Assembly (NCBI GenBank): GCA_964599655.1
Contig: CAZRGV010000003.1
Location: forward strand, 32,012-96,011
DNA from: CAZRGV01 sp964599655
Lineage (GTDB): Bacteria; Planctomycetota; Planctomycetia; Isosphaerales; Isosphaeraceae
Length of the DNA stretch: 64,000 bases
Direction of reading: 5' to 3'
Part shown: piece by piece, positions 15,744 to 24,849 of the stretch
Position numbering within the stretch: position 1 is the first letter of the stretch
How the letters are laid out: each line of letters opens with the position of its first letter
Made by a program: the position numbers and the translations under genes
Notes under the pieces: generated by a model
Told to the model about the DNA's origin: nothing
What the model saw: only the letters and a program-made list of their open reading frames with translations
Database searches by the model: none

Positions 15744-16835
15744 TCAGGCGATCCGTCGCCCGTCGACCGCCTCGATCTCGGGTGCCACGGGTGGCTTGCC
15801 CACCCGTGTCTTCCGCCGAAGTCTGCGCCTCGGCAGCACCCGGCGCGATTCGCGGCGAATCACTTCCGGAGGCGCACCCTCGAACCGGAACGCCCGGAGA
15901 AGCCCGCGAAGGATTTGCAGGTCGGGGTGGATGTAGCGGGCCTGGGTCCGCGAGTTCGAGTGCCGGAGCAAGAGCTGGATCTGCCGCTCGCTCCGGCCAT
16001 CCCGGGCCGCAAGGATCGTAGCCAGCGAGTGTCGAAGCGAGTGCGGCGTCATGCCGGTCACCCCCACCGCCTCGCCCGCCTGGCGGAGCCGGTCCCCCGC
16101 CCTCTTGCCCGTCCCTCCCCCGACCCACGGGCCGCGTTTCTTCTCGCCCGGAAACAGCCACTCCGACCCGCCCAGCCGCCCGATCCAATCGCGGAGGATC
16201 CCCTCCAGCGCCGCCGGGATCGGCACCGGCGACGCCGACCGTAACGTCTTGAGGCTCCGTCCGTTCGGTCGCACGAACAGGAACCCCCGTTCCAGGTCCA
16301 CATCCTCCACCCGGAGCCGAAGCGCCTCCATGCGCCTCAGCCCCGTGAACGCCCAGACCGCCGTCAGGGCGTAAAGTCTTTGACCGGTCCAACTTCTGGA
16401 CCGCTCCTTCAGCCACGCCAGCACCCGGCCGATCTCCTCGGCCGAGTGATGCCTCCGCCTCGGCGGATCGGTCTCCGCCACCGACCAGCGGACCCCGGCC
16501 AGTTGCCCCGGCGCGATCCAGCCCCGCGCCTCCGCCAGGTTCGCCGCCGCCCGAACCGCCGCGAGCAGCCCGTTGGTCGTCGCCGCCTTGCGCTCCGGGT
16601 GATTCGCCGCGAATCGCGCGACCAGCCCCGCCGTGATCTCGCCCGTCGTCGCCCTCGGCCCCGCCAGTTCGACAAGCTCTCTCAGAGCCTGCCGCATCCG
16701 GCAACGGGTGGTCCGGGCCCGCGACCCGTAAATCGCCTCGATCTCCCCCGCGAAGCGATCGACCGGAATCCCTCCGAAGCGTTTCGGTTTTGCATGCGTT
16801 CGTTTGCTTACGGGCGCTTTCGGCCACTTGTGCAT
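15744..16835 (-). CDS. Tyrosine integrase next to the tRNA-Ile attachment site
   Basis: A 363-residue phage-type integrase. The core-binding domain covers about residues 30-120. The catalytic set is AFTGLRRMEALRLRVEDVD (Arg), HSLRHSLATILAARDG (His-x-x-Arg), LLLRHSNSRTQ (His) and ARYIHPDL (Tyr). A basic tail of 40 residues (RRESRRVLPRRRLRRKTRVG) follows. The start codon at 16835 is 84 bases from a displaced 3' half of tRNA-Ile, the usual arrangement of integrase beside attP-derived DNA. This is the most likely enzyme for the prophage's integration. Confidence 0.9.
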   Translation of the reverse strand: MHKWPKAPVSKRTHAKPKRFGGIPVDRFAGEIEAIYGSRARTTRCRMRQALRELVELAGPRATTGEITAGLVARFAANHPERKAATTNGLLAAVRAAANLAEARGWIAPGQLAGVRWSVAETDPPRRRHHSAEEIGRVLAWLKERSRSWTGQRLYALTAVWAFTGLRRMEALRLRVEDVDLERGFLFVRPNGRSLKTLRSASPVPIPAALEGILRDWIGRLGGSEWLFPGEKKRGPWVGGGTGKRAGDRLRQAGEAVGVTGMTPHSLRHSLATILAARDGRSERQIQLLLRHSNSRTQARYIHPDLQILRGLLRAFRFEGAPPEVIRRESRRVLPRRRLRRKTRVGKPPVAPEIEAVDGRRIA

Positions 16836-16918
16836 CTGAGGAGACTCCCCGACCTGGATCGATCGTCCGGCCTAAGTCTACCTCATGCAATCTTGCCTGG
16901 TTTGCCAGGCTTGCCGAA

Positions 16919-16968
16919 GCGCACCCCTGATAAGGGTGAGGTCCGAAGTTCGAATCTTCGTGCGCCCA
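16919..16968 (+). other. tRNA-Ile(GAU) 3' half, probable prophage attachment site (att)
   Basis: These 50 bases match the 3' part of tRNA-Ile: anticodon stem CACCC/GGGTG (16922-16926 and 16934-16938) around a loop with anticodon GAT (16929-16931), a T arm CGAAG-TTCGAAT-CTTCG, and the 3' acceptor strand TGCGCCC plus A. The D arm and 5' acceptor strand are absent, so this is not a functional tRNA. Phages that integrate in tRNA genes leave such a copy at one end. The intact gene should lie beyond the left edge. Confidence 0.8.
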
Positions 16969-17111
16969 CTTGTATCGTTGAGACCTCCAAATCGGGATAG
17001 GTTGACGTCAATCCTGGCCCAATTCGTGATCGGTCTTTCCAACGAGCTGAGAGATCCGTCTCTCCGATCCGCTGGCGAATTCGCGGCCTCGGTTACTTCT
17101 GCGAAATCGAA

Positions 17112-17148
17112 CGAGAGCGTGGCCGACGCAATGCGGCTCACGCTCTCG
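17112..17148 (-). terminator. Hairpin terminator after the gene at 17181-17702
   Basis: Perfect 10-base arms CGAGAGCGTG (17112-17121) and CACGCTCTCG (17139-17148) flank a 17-base loop. It lies 33 bases past the stop of the acidic/lysine-rich gene on the minus strand. A T-rich stretch (TTCGATTTC) follows in that direction. The rest of the 16836-17180 gap holds only the tRNA fragment. Confidence 0.55.
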
Positions 17149-17180
17149 ATTGACCCTAGCTTGAGACTGAGTGAGCCGAG

Positions 17181-17702
17181 TTATTCCTCGTCGTCGTCGC
17201 CAAGATCCTCCTCTTCCTCGTCCACTTCTTCGAAGTTCTCCTCTTCCTCGTTCTCTTCCAGTTCGGCTTGAGCCTCAGGCTCCGGAGCCCGGGGTGAGGG
17301 AGCCGGCGCGGTCCTCGGGATCGCGGCGCCAAGTCCTGGGGCGTCGTCGGGCATTGGCTCCTTCACCTTCTGGAGGAAGTGCGTTCCCTTGCCCTTGGCG
17401 GTGAGCTCGGCGGCCCGGGCCTCGGCGGCCTCCTTCTGGGCGTATTCGAACGTGGCGACGGGCTTGAACGCGTCGTTAACAACCTGCCAGACGATCCGCA
17501 TGCGAGCGGCTGGTTTGGCGGGCTTGGTGGCTTTGGGTTTCTTCGCAGGGGCCTTGGCTTTCTTCTTCGGTCGGGCCTCAGTCTCCTCGGTTTCCTCGGC
17601 CATTTCCATGATGTCTTCGGCGTCGTCCTCCATCGGGTCGAGAGGTTCGGCGGCGTCGTACTGGCGTCGCAGTTCGAATCGGTTGCGAGGTTTCCCAGCC
17701 AT
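17181..17702 (-). CDS. Low-complexity basic/acidic hypothetical protein
   Basis: 173 residues from ATG 17702, chosen because AAGGACG lies about seven bases upstream; an in-frame start at 17765 lacks this. The N-terminus is MAGKPRNRFELRRQYDAAEP. An acidic run and a Lys/Ala/Pro-rich stretch (RPKKKAKAPAKKPKATKPAK) follow, then one ordered segment (RIVWQVVNDAFKPVATFEYA). The last 35 residues are nearly all Glu and Asp. The chemistry suggests nucleic-acid binding, but no family is recognised. Confidence 0.65.
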   Translation of the reverse strand: MAGKPRNRFELRRQYDAAEPLDPMEDDAEDIMEMAEETEETEARPKKKAKAPAKKPKATKPAKPAARMRIVWQVVNDAFKPVATFEYAQKEAAEARAAELTAKGKGTHFLQKVKEPMPDDAPGLGAAIPRTAPAPSPRAPEPEAQAELEENEEEENFEEVDEEEEDLGDDDEE

Positions 17703-17881
17703 CGAGACGTCCTTATCAGATTCGAGGTTGTTGAAGTGAGGTTCCTGGAAGCCGCGTCTAACCACCCGGCGATGGGGGCCTACCTTCGACGAACTTATCC
17801 CGGTCGATCGTAATCAAATCTCAGGCGAGATTCTAGATTCACGACGGCGAGGCCGGGTCGCGACGAGTCAACATCCACGAC

Positions 17882-18283
17882 CTAACGGGCCATCGGGGAA
17901 GCGCCCACGGGAGCCGTCTGAAGCTCGCGACGAATGTGGCTCAACAGGGCTTCAGGATGATAAGGCTTCGTCAGGTAATGATCCACGCCCAGGGCGTGAA
18001 GGGACCGTTCGCTGTCGGCCGTCACGGCCGCGCTACAGATCAAGATCTTTTGTTCCGGATGATGATATCGCACTCTCCGGCAGACCTCGACACCCGAAAA
18101 GCCGGGCAGATTCAGGTCGACCATCGCCAGGTCGAAGGGGCCGGAGTCGAGGAACCGCTCGACCCCTTCCGGGCCGTCCTGAGCCTCAATGATCGCGTAG
18201 CCCGCGCTTCGAAGAAACTGAGCAACGAGCCCTCGGAGAACCGACTCGTCCTCGACGACTAGCAACCGTCCTTGGTGAGCCAT
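17882..18283 (-). CDS. Single-domain response regulator (CheY-like)
   Basis: 133 residues from ATG 18283. It is a complete receiver domain: acidic pair in LLVVEDESVLRGL, phosphoacceptor Asp in LAMVDLNLPGF, the Ser/Thr switch in ILICSAAVTAD and the conserved Lys in HYLTKPYHPEAL. There is no output domain, so it would signal by protein contact. No histidine kinase is nearby. An upstream in-frame start at 18400 adds 39 residues that do not look like receiver sequence. Confidence 0.88.
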   Translation of the reverse strand: MAHQGRLLVVEDESVLRGLVAQFLRSAGYAIIEAQDGPEGVERFLDSGPFDLAMVDLNLPGFSGVEVCRRVRYHHPEQKILICSAAVTADSERSLHALGVDHYLTKPYHPEALLSHIRRELQTAPVGASPMAR

Positions 18284-18509
18284 GGGCCGAGACTCCTCGA
18301 GTTCGGGGAGGTCCGGGATCGGTGTCGGGGTATCGTGCCCCTCACCCTGCCGTCCGTGGCCGGAGTATCCTATCGTTCTCGGCAAAATGCGCCCACACAA
18401 GAATCACACACGGGCCTGCGTTGACCGGCTCGGCGCGTAAACCATTCCTACGTCGAGGCCCTGCGCACGACACCCTCCACCCCAGGTTCGGAGGCTGAAC
18501 GTTCCCGGT

Positions 18510-18746
18510 TCAGGACGACGGAACCTGGGCCGGCGAGGCCGCCGAATTGGGTGCCCGGCTGGTTTGAGGATCCCGCTTGTCAACTCCCAGCGATTGACAG
18601 AGGGCCGCGATCAGAATGTGCTTGGTCACGTTCAGTCCGAGAATGCCCCAAAGGGCGCCCAGACGAAACAGCCAGAAATTGAAGGCGACACACGCCACCA
18701 GGCCAAGAAGTGTCGCCACGCTGATCTGCATGCTGGGTCGTTCCAT
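18510..18746 (-). CDS. Small two-helix membrane protein
   Basis: 78 residues from ATG 18746. Two hydrophobic stretches, ISVATLLGLVACVAFNFWLF and LGALWGILGLNVTKHILIAAL, would span the membrane twice. A short polar Ser/Pro-rich tail follows. It is divergent from the complex I operon at 19035. No family or function is recognised. Confidence 0.55.
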   Translation of the reverse strand: MERPSMQISVATLLGLVACVAFNFWLFRLGALWGILGLNVTKHILIAALCQSLGVDKRDPQTSRAPNSAASPAQVPSS

Positions 18747-18807
18747 ACCTAGCATTATGGTCGTCACGGGCACGAGGGAAAAGGGAGGCAATTCCATTCC
18801 TTTTCGA

Positions 18808-18829
18808 CTTCGTGTAAGATTTCACGAAG
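18808..18829. promoter_or_regulatory. Inverted repeat in the divergent region before the nuo operon
   Basis: Perfect 7-base arms CTTCGTG (18808-18814) and CACGAAG (18823-18829) flank TAAGATTT, in the 288-base space between the small membrane gene and nuoB. It could be an operator for either gene. No clear promoter pair was found, and nothing else is visible in the rest of this space. Confidence 0.3.
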
Positions 18830-19034
18830 CTCGCCCCCTCGCCGTGTCCCGGTACCCCCTGGCGAAGGGTCATCGGGCCGTTTAGGATGATCGCTCCATC
18901 CGGGGGAGACGCGAGGCAGGTCCTTCACGGACGTCCCCCGATTTCAGGGATCGGTCGAGTCGCAGGTCGTATCGACGCCGCGAGTTGCTGCGGACCGTCC
19001 CGACGATTCGCCTCATGATGAGCAAAGTATAGCC

Positions 19035-19360
19035 ATGGCGACACCGACTCCGACCGCCCCGCGTCCCGACCTGACGATCACCCGTCCCGAATGGATGACC
19101 GTCATCGATCCGGTCCTCCAGAAGGAGCTCGAGCAGCACGTGCTCGTCACGAGCTGGAACCAACTCCTGGGGATGATCGACACGGTCTATAACTGGGGAC
19201 GGCGTTCCAGCCTCTGGCCGCTCGGTTTCGGGCTGGCGTGTTGCGCGATCGAAATGATCTGCACCGCCAGCAGCCGGTTCGACATCGCCCGCTTCGGGGC
19301 CGAGGTCTTCCGCGGCAGCCCCCGTCAGTCGGACCTGATGATCGTGGCGGGCCGGCTCTC
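19035..19360 (+). CDS. nuoB: NADH-quinone oxidoreductase subunit B, N-terminal part (runs into assembly gap)
   Basis: The first 108 residues of NuoB, the subunit holding the terminal 4Fe-4S cluster N2 of respiratory complex I. The adjacent cysteine pair is in WPLGFGLACCAIEMI, and FRGSPRQSDLMIVAGRL is the family's next block. The N-terminus is slightly extended. The coding frame enters a run of N at 19361 and resumes at 19434 in the same protein, so this and the next entry are one gene. The start is ATG 19035. Confidence 0.9.
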
Positions 19361-19433
19361 NNNNNNNNNNNNNNNNNNNNNNNNNNNNNNNNNNNNNNNN
19401 NNNNNNNNNNNNNNNNNNNNNNNNNNNNNNNNN
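19361..19433. other. Assembly gap of 73 N inside nuoB
   Basis: Seventy-three N replace the part of nuoB that should encode the QKMAP-like helix and the third cluster-N2 cysteine (MGxC). With 73 bases the frames on the two sides do not join. Spacing in known NuoB proteins suggests about 84 missing bases, which restores the frame. The length shown is therefore probably an estimate and not a true frameshift. Confidence 0.9.
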
Positions 19434-21768
19434 CACCGGCGGCGGACCCTTCAAGGAAGGGTACAACGTCGTCTCCGGAATCGATAAGTACCTACCCGTT
19501 GATGTCTACATTCCCGGCTGCCCGCCCACCCCTCAGGCCCTCATCCACGGCCTGATGATGCTCCAAAAAAAGATCGACGGCGAAAAGCTCGAAATCACGG
19601 TTCCCGTTCTCGGCAACATCAAGAAAGGGAACACCCCCTGGTATCGGCCCGAGGTCGATCGTGACATTCCCGTGCCCGTCCTCGGCCCCGACCTGATTGA
19701 CCTGAGAACCCTCGAGATCGTCGCCGCGAAAACCGCGCTCGGGCTGATCGACGAACGGGAAGCCACCCTGACCAAGCCCGAGAAGCTCCCGGCGCCTCAA
19801 CCGGAATCCGAATCGGACACGGAATCCAACGAGGCCGCCCCCGCCGCCAAGGGGCCGAGCAAGCTGGACTTGATCCGCGGCAAGATCAAGGGGGCGGATG
19901 GCGAAAAAACGGCCGAGGAACCCAAAGCCGAAGCGGCGCCCAAGCCCGCCAAACCAGCCGGTAAGCCGGCCAAGAAGGTCAAACGGGCCGAAGCCAAGCC
20001 GAGCCTCCGTTGGCTCGGTGACGATGGCCTCAAGGCTCTGAACGACCGCCTCAACGCGACGTTCGGCGAGGGGACCTCGACCATCATCCAGGCCGGTCTC
20101 CTGATTCCCGCCGAGAGGCTGCTCGACGTTGCCCGTTACCTTCGCGACCGGAACGAGATCCCGTACGACTATCTCGCCACGGTCCAGAGCGTTCACTACC
20201 AGGATGGCATCGAGGTGAACTACCACCTCGACAGCACCTCAAAGCCCGGCACGATGATCGAACTTCGCGTCCGGACCGACGAGGCCGAAGGCAAGGGGGA
20301 GGTCCCCTCGCTCGTCTCCGTCTGGCCAGGGGCCGACTTCCAGGAACGCGAGGTCTACGACATGATGGGCGTCCGGTTCACCGGGCACCCCAACCTTACC
20401 CGCATTCTCATGTGGGAAGGTTTTGCCTACTATCCGCTTCGCAAGGACTACCTCGAGCCCTACTACGAAGGGCCGACAAAGGTGCTCGACAGCCGAGTCG
20501 AGGACGGCCAGCATTTTCGAGCGGAAGAGTTCAACCCGTATGGCACCAACCTCAAGATCCCCAGGGATTTCAAGGACTGGAAATCGCTCGATCCCGAGGC
20601 CGACGTCAAGGGCAAGAATCTGATCCCGACCGGCGCGGGGGTTGAGGTTACCGCCATCGACTCCGACTCGTTCGTCCTCAGCATGGGTCCGCAGCACCCA
20701 AGCACCCACGGCGTCTTCCGCATGAACCTCCGGGTCGACGGCGAGACGATTACCGGGCTCAAGCCCGTCATGGGCTACATGCACCGGAACCATGAGAAGA
20801 TCGGTGAGCGTAACACGTTCCTCATGAACTTCCCGTTCACCGACCGGCTCGACTACCTCACCAGCATGGCCAACAACTTCGGCTATGCCCTGGCCGTCGA
20901 GCAACTCATGGGAGATGACGCCAAGGTCCCCGAGCGTGCCGAGTACATCCGGGTCATCATGGCCGAGCTGACCCGCATCGCCAGCCACATGTGGTCGATC
21001 GGCTTCCTCCTGAACGACCTGGGTGCCTTTTTCACTCCGGCCCTTTACGCGATCGAGGAACGCGAGCTGATCCTCGACCTCTTCGAGTGGGCGGCCGGCA
21101 GCCGGATGATGTGCAATTACTACCGCTTCGGTGGGGTCGCCTTCGACCTTCCCAACGGCTGGATCGAACGCTGCCGCGGCATCGTCAACGACCGGCTCGA
21201 CCGCAAGATCGACGAACTTGACCGCTACATCTCCGGTAACGAGATCGTCCTCGAACGCTGCAAAGGGGTCGGCGTGCTCACCGCCGAGCAGGCCATCGCC
21301 CTCTCCACGTCGGGACCGGTCCTTCGAGGCTCGGGCGTCGCCTACGACATCCGACGCGCGGCTCCTTACAGCATCTACGACCGCTTCGAATTCGACGTCA
21401 TCACCGGAACCAAGGGCGATATCTACGATCGTTACTACGTCCGGCTTCAGGAGATGCGTCAGAGCGTCAAGATTCTCAAGCAGGCCGTTCGCGACATTCC
21501 CGACGGACCGATCTTGCCCGGCAAGAAGAGCTACCAGATCAAGGTTCCAGCCGGCGAGGCCTACTCCCGGAGCGAAGCCCCCAAGGGCGAGTTGGGCTTC
21601 TACGTCGTGTCCGATGGAACCAGTGGCAGCGCCTACCGCTATCACGTCCGGAGCCCGAGCTTCATCAACCTGACCGCCCTCGAGCCCATGTGCCTGGGAC
21701 ACACGGTGGCCGACGTGGTGGGGATTCTTGGAAGTTTGGATATCGTTCTGGGTGAGGTGGACCGCTGA
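19434..21768 (+). CDS. nuoBCD: NuoB C-terminus fused to NuoC and NuoD (complex I NuoBCD fusion)
   Basis: One open frame without a stop holds three complex I subunits. It resumes NuoB at TGGGPFKEGYNVV, with the last N2 cysteine in VDVYIPGCPPTPQAL. A linker of about 120 residues rich in Ala, Lys, Glu and Pro follows (near 19770-20000). NuoC is recognised by SVWPGADFQEREVYDMMGVRF and NuoD by SMGPQHPSTHGVFR, RIASHMWSIGFLLNDLGA and its C-terminal VVGILGSLDIVLGEVDR. Together they form the quinone-reducing arm. NuoCD fusions are well known; a NuoBCD fusion is rarer. Confidence 0.9.
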
Positions 21769-21892
21769 TGATCCGTCAATGATCGCGGATTCCTGGCGAT
21801 TGGGCGTTGTCCCGGAACCGCCCCTCCGGCGTTGAGCCCCCTCGAATCGACCGGACCAGGAATCCCCGAGCAAGGACCAAGGGACCAAGGAT

Positions 21893-22606
21893 ATGAGTTT
21901 CGGCAAAGGTCTGTTCATCGGCCACTGGGTCACGCTCAGACGCTTCCTTCGAACGTTCCTCGTCGGCGCGGGAAAGACGCTTCAGCGCCGAGGCGGAGGG
22001 CACCAACCGTTCGACCTCTTCCAACCCCCCAAGCGGGGCGAGGAGCCGACCGTCAAGCAGGATTTCCAGACCGAGGGCCTCTTTACGGTCGAGTATCCCG
22101 ACGAGCGGCTGCCGGTTTACGAGCGGTTCCGCGTCCTTCCGATGCTGGTGTACGACGACGCCGACGGCAACGTCCGTTGTACCTCCTGCAATATCTGCGC
22201 GAAGGTCTGCCCACCCCAGTGTATCTGGATGACCCACGCGCAGGGGCCCGACGGCAAGCCGGTTCCCTTGCCCGAAGACTTCTTCATCGATATGGACGTC
22301 TGCATGAACTGCGGCTTCTGCGCCGAGTATTGCCCGTTCGACGCCATCAAGATGGACCAGAACTTCGAGCTCTCGAACTACGAACGGCACCAGACGCACA
22401 TTTACAGTCTTCAAGACCTGCTCGTCTCTAGCGACTTCTACGCGCGCACCCATCCCGACGCCTGGAACAGCGAGGAAGAGGTGGCGGAGCGCGCGAAGGT
22501 GCAGAAGAAGAAGGACCAGCGGCTTCAGAAGGCCCTTGCGGCAACCAGCCGGCCCGCCGCTGCGGCCAAACCTGCCGCCAAGCCGGTCGCGGTCGAGAAA
22601 TCCTGA
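21893..22606 (+). CDS. nuoI: NADH-quinone oxidoreductase subunit I
   Basis: A 237-residue ferredoxin-like subunit carrying clusters N6a and N6b, which pass electrons to N2. The two motifs are CTSCNICAKVCPPQCI (near residue 100) and CMNCGFCAEYCPFDAI (near residue 140). It has longer N- and C-terminal ends than usual; the C-terminus is Ala/Lys/Pro-rich. It lies 124 bases after nuoBCD and is followed by a hairpin. Confidence 0.93.
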   Translation: MSFGKGLFIGHWVTLRRFLRTFLVGAGKTLQRRGGGHQPFDLFQPPKRGEEPTVKQDFQTEGLFTVEYPDERLPVYERFRVLPMLVYDDADGNVRCTSCNICAKVCPPQCIWMTHAQGPDGKPVPLPEDFFIDMDVCMNCGFCAEYCPFDAIKMDQNFELSNYERHQTHIYSLQDLLVSSDFYARTHPDAWNSEEEVAERAKVQKKKDQRLQKALAATSRPAAAAKPAAKPVAVEKS

Positions 22607-22616
22607 TCGTATCGAC

Positions 22617-22644
22617 ACACAAGAAATCCATCAGGTTCTTGTGT
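22617..22644. terminator. Hairpin after nuoI
   Basis: Nine-base arms ACACAAGAA (22617-22625) and TTCTTGTGT (22636-22644) with a 10-base loop, starting 11 bases after the nuoI stop. There is no T-run behind it. It could stabilise the upstream mRNA or partly end transcription inside the operon. The rest of the 22607-22803 gap shows nothing clear. Confidence 0.35.
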
Positions 22645-22803
22645 CATGAATGCTGACGTCCTTGAGTGATTCCGCCTGGAAAAAAACCCGCGACGGACGA
22701 TTGACTTTTGCGGGTTCTTGATGTCGATTGTCCCCTCATGATTGGTCTTTTCCGGCCGCCCCTTGCGGGGGCACGAAGGGGCCGATATGCTGGCCGCTCC
22801 CGA

Positions 22804-23106
22804 ATGAGAGACCCCATGATCCCCAGTCCACCCAAGCCGATGTTCGAGCCCGGAACCAAGGTCCGGGTGATCCAGCAAGTCCGCGTGGGCCATCGCCGAT
22901 GGACGACCCAGGTCGTCGGCACGGTCGAGGCCGAAACGATCCGGCCGGTCGGTGGAATGGAGATGGGCGGCAAGGCCTTGTACTGCCACCAGCCGACGAT
23001 TCGGCTCCGGCACGACGACGGCGAGATTACCGTTGTCGCCCTCGATGCCAATACGAAGGTGGAGCCCATCGAACGTCCCAGCCCCTCGACGAGCCCAACG
23101 CCATGA
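22804..23106 (+). CDS. Hypothetical small beta-rich protein inside the nuo operon
   Basis: A 100-residue protein from ATG 22804. After MRDPMIPSPPKPMFEPGTKV it has alternating strands (RVIQQVRVGHRRWTTQVVGT, then LRHDDGEITVVALDANTKVE), like a small barrel such as an SH3 or KOW fold. Its stop overlaps the nuoA ATG by four bases, so it is co-translated with nuoA. It is not a known complex I subunit. A role in complex assembly is only a guess from position. Confidence 0.65.
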   Translation: MRDPMIPSPPKPMFEPGTKVRVIQQVRVGHRRWTTQVVGTVEAETIRPVGGMEMGGKALYCHQPTIRLRHDDGEITVVALDANTKVEPIERPSPSTSPTP

Positions 23107-23462
23107 TCCTGACCCGCTACATCTTCATCGGGATTCTGTTGCTCTTCGCGGTAGGATTCGGCCTGGCGCCCCTGGTCGTCGCGGCCCTCGTCGCGCCTCG
23201 AAAGCGATCGCGATCGAAGGCCGAAACTTACGAATGCGGCGTGATCACGCTCGGCGAAACCTGGGTGCGATTTCGCATTCAATATTACATCTACGCTCTC
23301 ATGTTCGTCGTCTTCGACATCGAAACAGTCTTCCTCTACCCCTGGGCGGTCAGCTACGCCGGTCTGGGCTGGTTCGCCCTGATCGAGATGGTCATCTTTC
23401 TGGTGATGCTGGCCATCGGCCTGGCGTACGCCTGGGCCAGGGGTGTCCTGAGGTGGGTTTGA
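23103..23462 (+). CDS. nuoA: NADH-quinone oxidoreductase subunit A
   Basis: A 119-residue membrane subunit with three helices. YECGVITLGETWVRFRIQYY contains the family's YExG motif and conserved Glu, and MFVVFDIETVFLYPWAV is the second signature. NuoA helps shape the quinone channel next to NuoH. Its ATG overlaps the preceding stop (ATGA at 23103-23106). Length and motifs are normal. In the usual order nuoA is the first gene of the operon; here it is third after the fusion. Confidence 0.93.
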   Translation: MILTRYIFIGILLLFAVGFGLAPLVVAALVAPRKRSRSKAETYECGVITLGETWVRFRIQYYIYALMFVVFDIETVFLYPWAVSYAGLGWFALIEMVIFLVMLAIGLAYAWARGVLRWV

Positions 23463-23529
23463 CTCGAATCAACCACGCCCGACGACTCTCGGATGCGAGA
23501 GGCGTCGGCTTGCGGCCCGGGGAATCGGC

Positions 23530-24837
23530 ATGATCGACATCGCGACGCTGGGCGCCTTCCCTTGGATCTGGGCTCAAGCGACTCCCGAGAGCCCGCCCTG
23601 GCTCTATTGGGTCTTGTGGCTGCTTTTGGGCTTCGCCGGGGCCTTCCCCGGCATCGTGGCCTACATGGTCTGGGCCGAACGGAAAATTGCCGCCCGATTT
23701 CAGGACCGGATCGGCCCAAACCGGGTTGGCCCCCTGGGCTTGCTGCAACCGATCGCCGACGCGATCAAGCTCATTACCAAGGAAGACCTCGTGCCGAAGG
23801 CGGCCGACAAGGTCGTCCACCTCATCGCGCCGGTCATGCTGCTGATCTCGGCCATGCTGGTCCTGGCCGTTGTGCCGGTCGGCTTCGGCTGGCGGACCGA
23901 GGACAACCACCTGACCGGTCTGGTCCCGGTCGACCTGCCGTCGGGCCTCCTTTACCTGATCGCCGTTTCGAGCGTCTCGTCACTTGGCGTCTTCCTGGCG
24001 GGCTGGTCGAGCCGCAACAAGTACTCGCTGCTCGGGGCCATGCGGGCCGTCGCACAGCTCGTCTCCTACGAGGTGCCGCAGGTCCTCGCCACGGTGCCCG
24101 TCATTCTCTGGGCGGGCAGCTTGAGCGTCGTCTCGATTATGAACCAGCAGGTCGAGGAAGGTTGGTTCCTCTTCTCCCCGCCCGGCCTGCTCTCGTTCGC
24201 CATCCTGCTCATCGCCAGCATCGCTGAAGTCAACCGAACCCCCTTCGACCTGCCTGAGGCCGAGTCGGAAATCATCGCCGGGTTCCATACCGAGTACTCC
24301 AGCATGCGGTTCGGGCTTTTCTTCCTGGCCGAGTATATGAACGTCTTCGCGGTGAGCTGCCTGGGCTCGGTGCTTTTCCTTGGTGGTGGGGCCTTGCCGT
24401 TCACGAGTTTCCCCAAGTCGATCCTCACCGGCACCACGGCGTCGTTCCTGCTCGTCAACGGTCTGACCGTGGGAGTCTTCTTCGGCAAGGTGCTCCTCCT
24501 GATCTTCGTGATGTTCTGGATCCGGGCCACCTTGCCTCGAATGCGGGTGGACCGCCTGATGAACTTCGCTTGGAAGTACTTGGTTCCCCTGGCGATCATC
24601 AACCTGCCGATCGCGGCCATCTGGTATGAGATCGTCCTGCGATCCCCCGTGCACTCAACCTGGTCGTTCCTCTTCCTCACCATCGACTTGACCTGGCTCT
24701 TCGGCGTCGTGGTCACGCTGCCCCTGGTCCTGCTGACCCTCTGGCTCGTCGCCGCGATCAACCGGGCCGCCGCACCGACCCCCGCGCCGGGGGCGGTCCC
24801 GGAGTCCGTCCGTCGGCCGGCGCTGGTGGCTCGTTGA
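23530..24837 (+). CDS. nuoH: NADH-quinone oxidoreductase subunit H
   Basis: A 435-residue membrane subunit that anchors the hydrophilic arm and lines the quinone site. Diagnostic stretches are VAYMVWAERKIAARFQDRIG, PNRVGPLGLLQPIADAIKL, AEVNRTPFDLPEAESEIIAG and FHTEYSSMRFGLFFLAEY. At least eight membrane helices are visible, and a Pro/Ala-rich tail ends the protein. ATG 23530 is 67 bases after nuoA. Confidence 0.94.
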   Translation: MIDIATLGAFPWIWAQATPESPPWLYWVLWLLLGFAGAFPGIVAYMVWAERKIAARFQDRIGPNRVGPLGLLQPIADAIKLITKEDLVPKAADKVVHLIAPVMLLISAMLVLAVVPVGFGWRTEDNHLTGLVPVDLPSGLLYLIAVSSVSSLGVFLAGWSSRNKYSLLGAMRAVAQLVSYEVPQVLATVPVILWAGSLSVVSIMNQQVEEGWFLFSPPGLLSFAILLIASIAEVNRTPFDLPEAESEIIAGFHTEYSSMRFGLFFLAEYMNVFAVSCLGSVLFLGGGALPFTSFPKSILTGTTASFLLVNGLTVGVFFGKVLLLIFVMFWIRATLPRMRVDRLMNFAWKYLVPLAIINLPIAAIWYEIVLRSPVHSTWSFLFLTIDLTWLFGVVVTLPLVLLTLWLVAAINRAAAPTPAPGAVPESVRRPALVAR

Positions 24838-24849
24838 ACCGAGGCAATC

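Noticed and set aside
12787..16835. parS-like centromere repeats near parAB
   Set aside because: No set of matching palindromes was visible by eye; the classic chromosomal parS sequence is absent.
16886..16992. Complete tRNA-Ile gene
   Set aside because: The anticodon and T arms are perfect, but no 5' acceptor strand or D arm can be found upstream, so it is only a partial copy.
19361..19433. True frameshift in nuoB
   Set aside because: The frame change depends only on the number of N, which is likely an estimate; family spacing restores the frame.
20239..21933. Minus-strand frame of 564 codons opposite nuoC/nuoD
   Set aside because: Shadow of the fusion gene; its Asp/Val/Gly-rich composition is the typical mirror of a high-GC coding strand.
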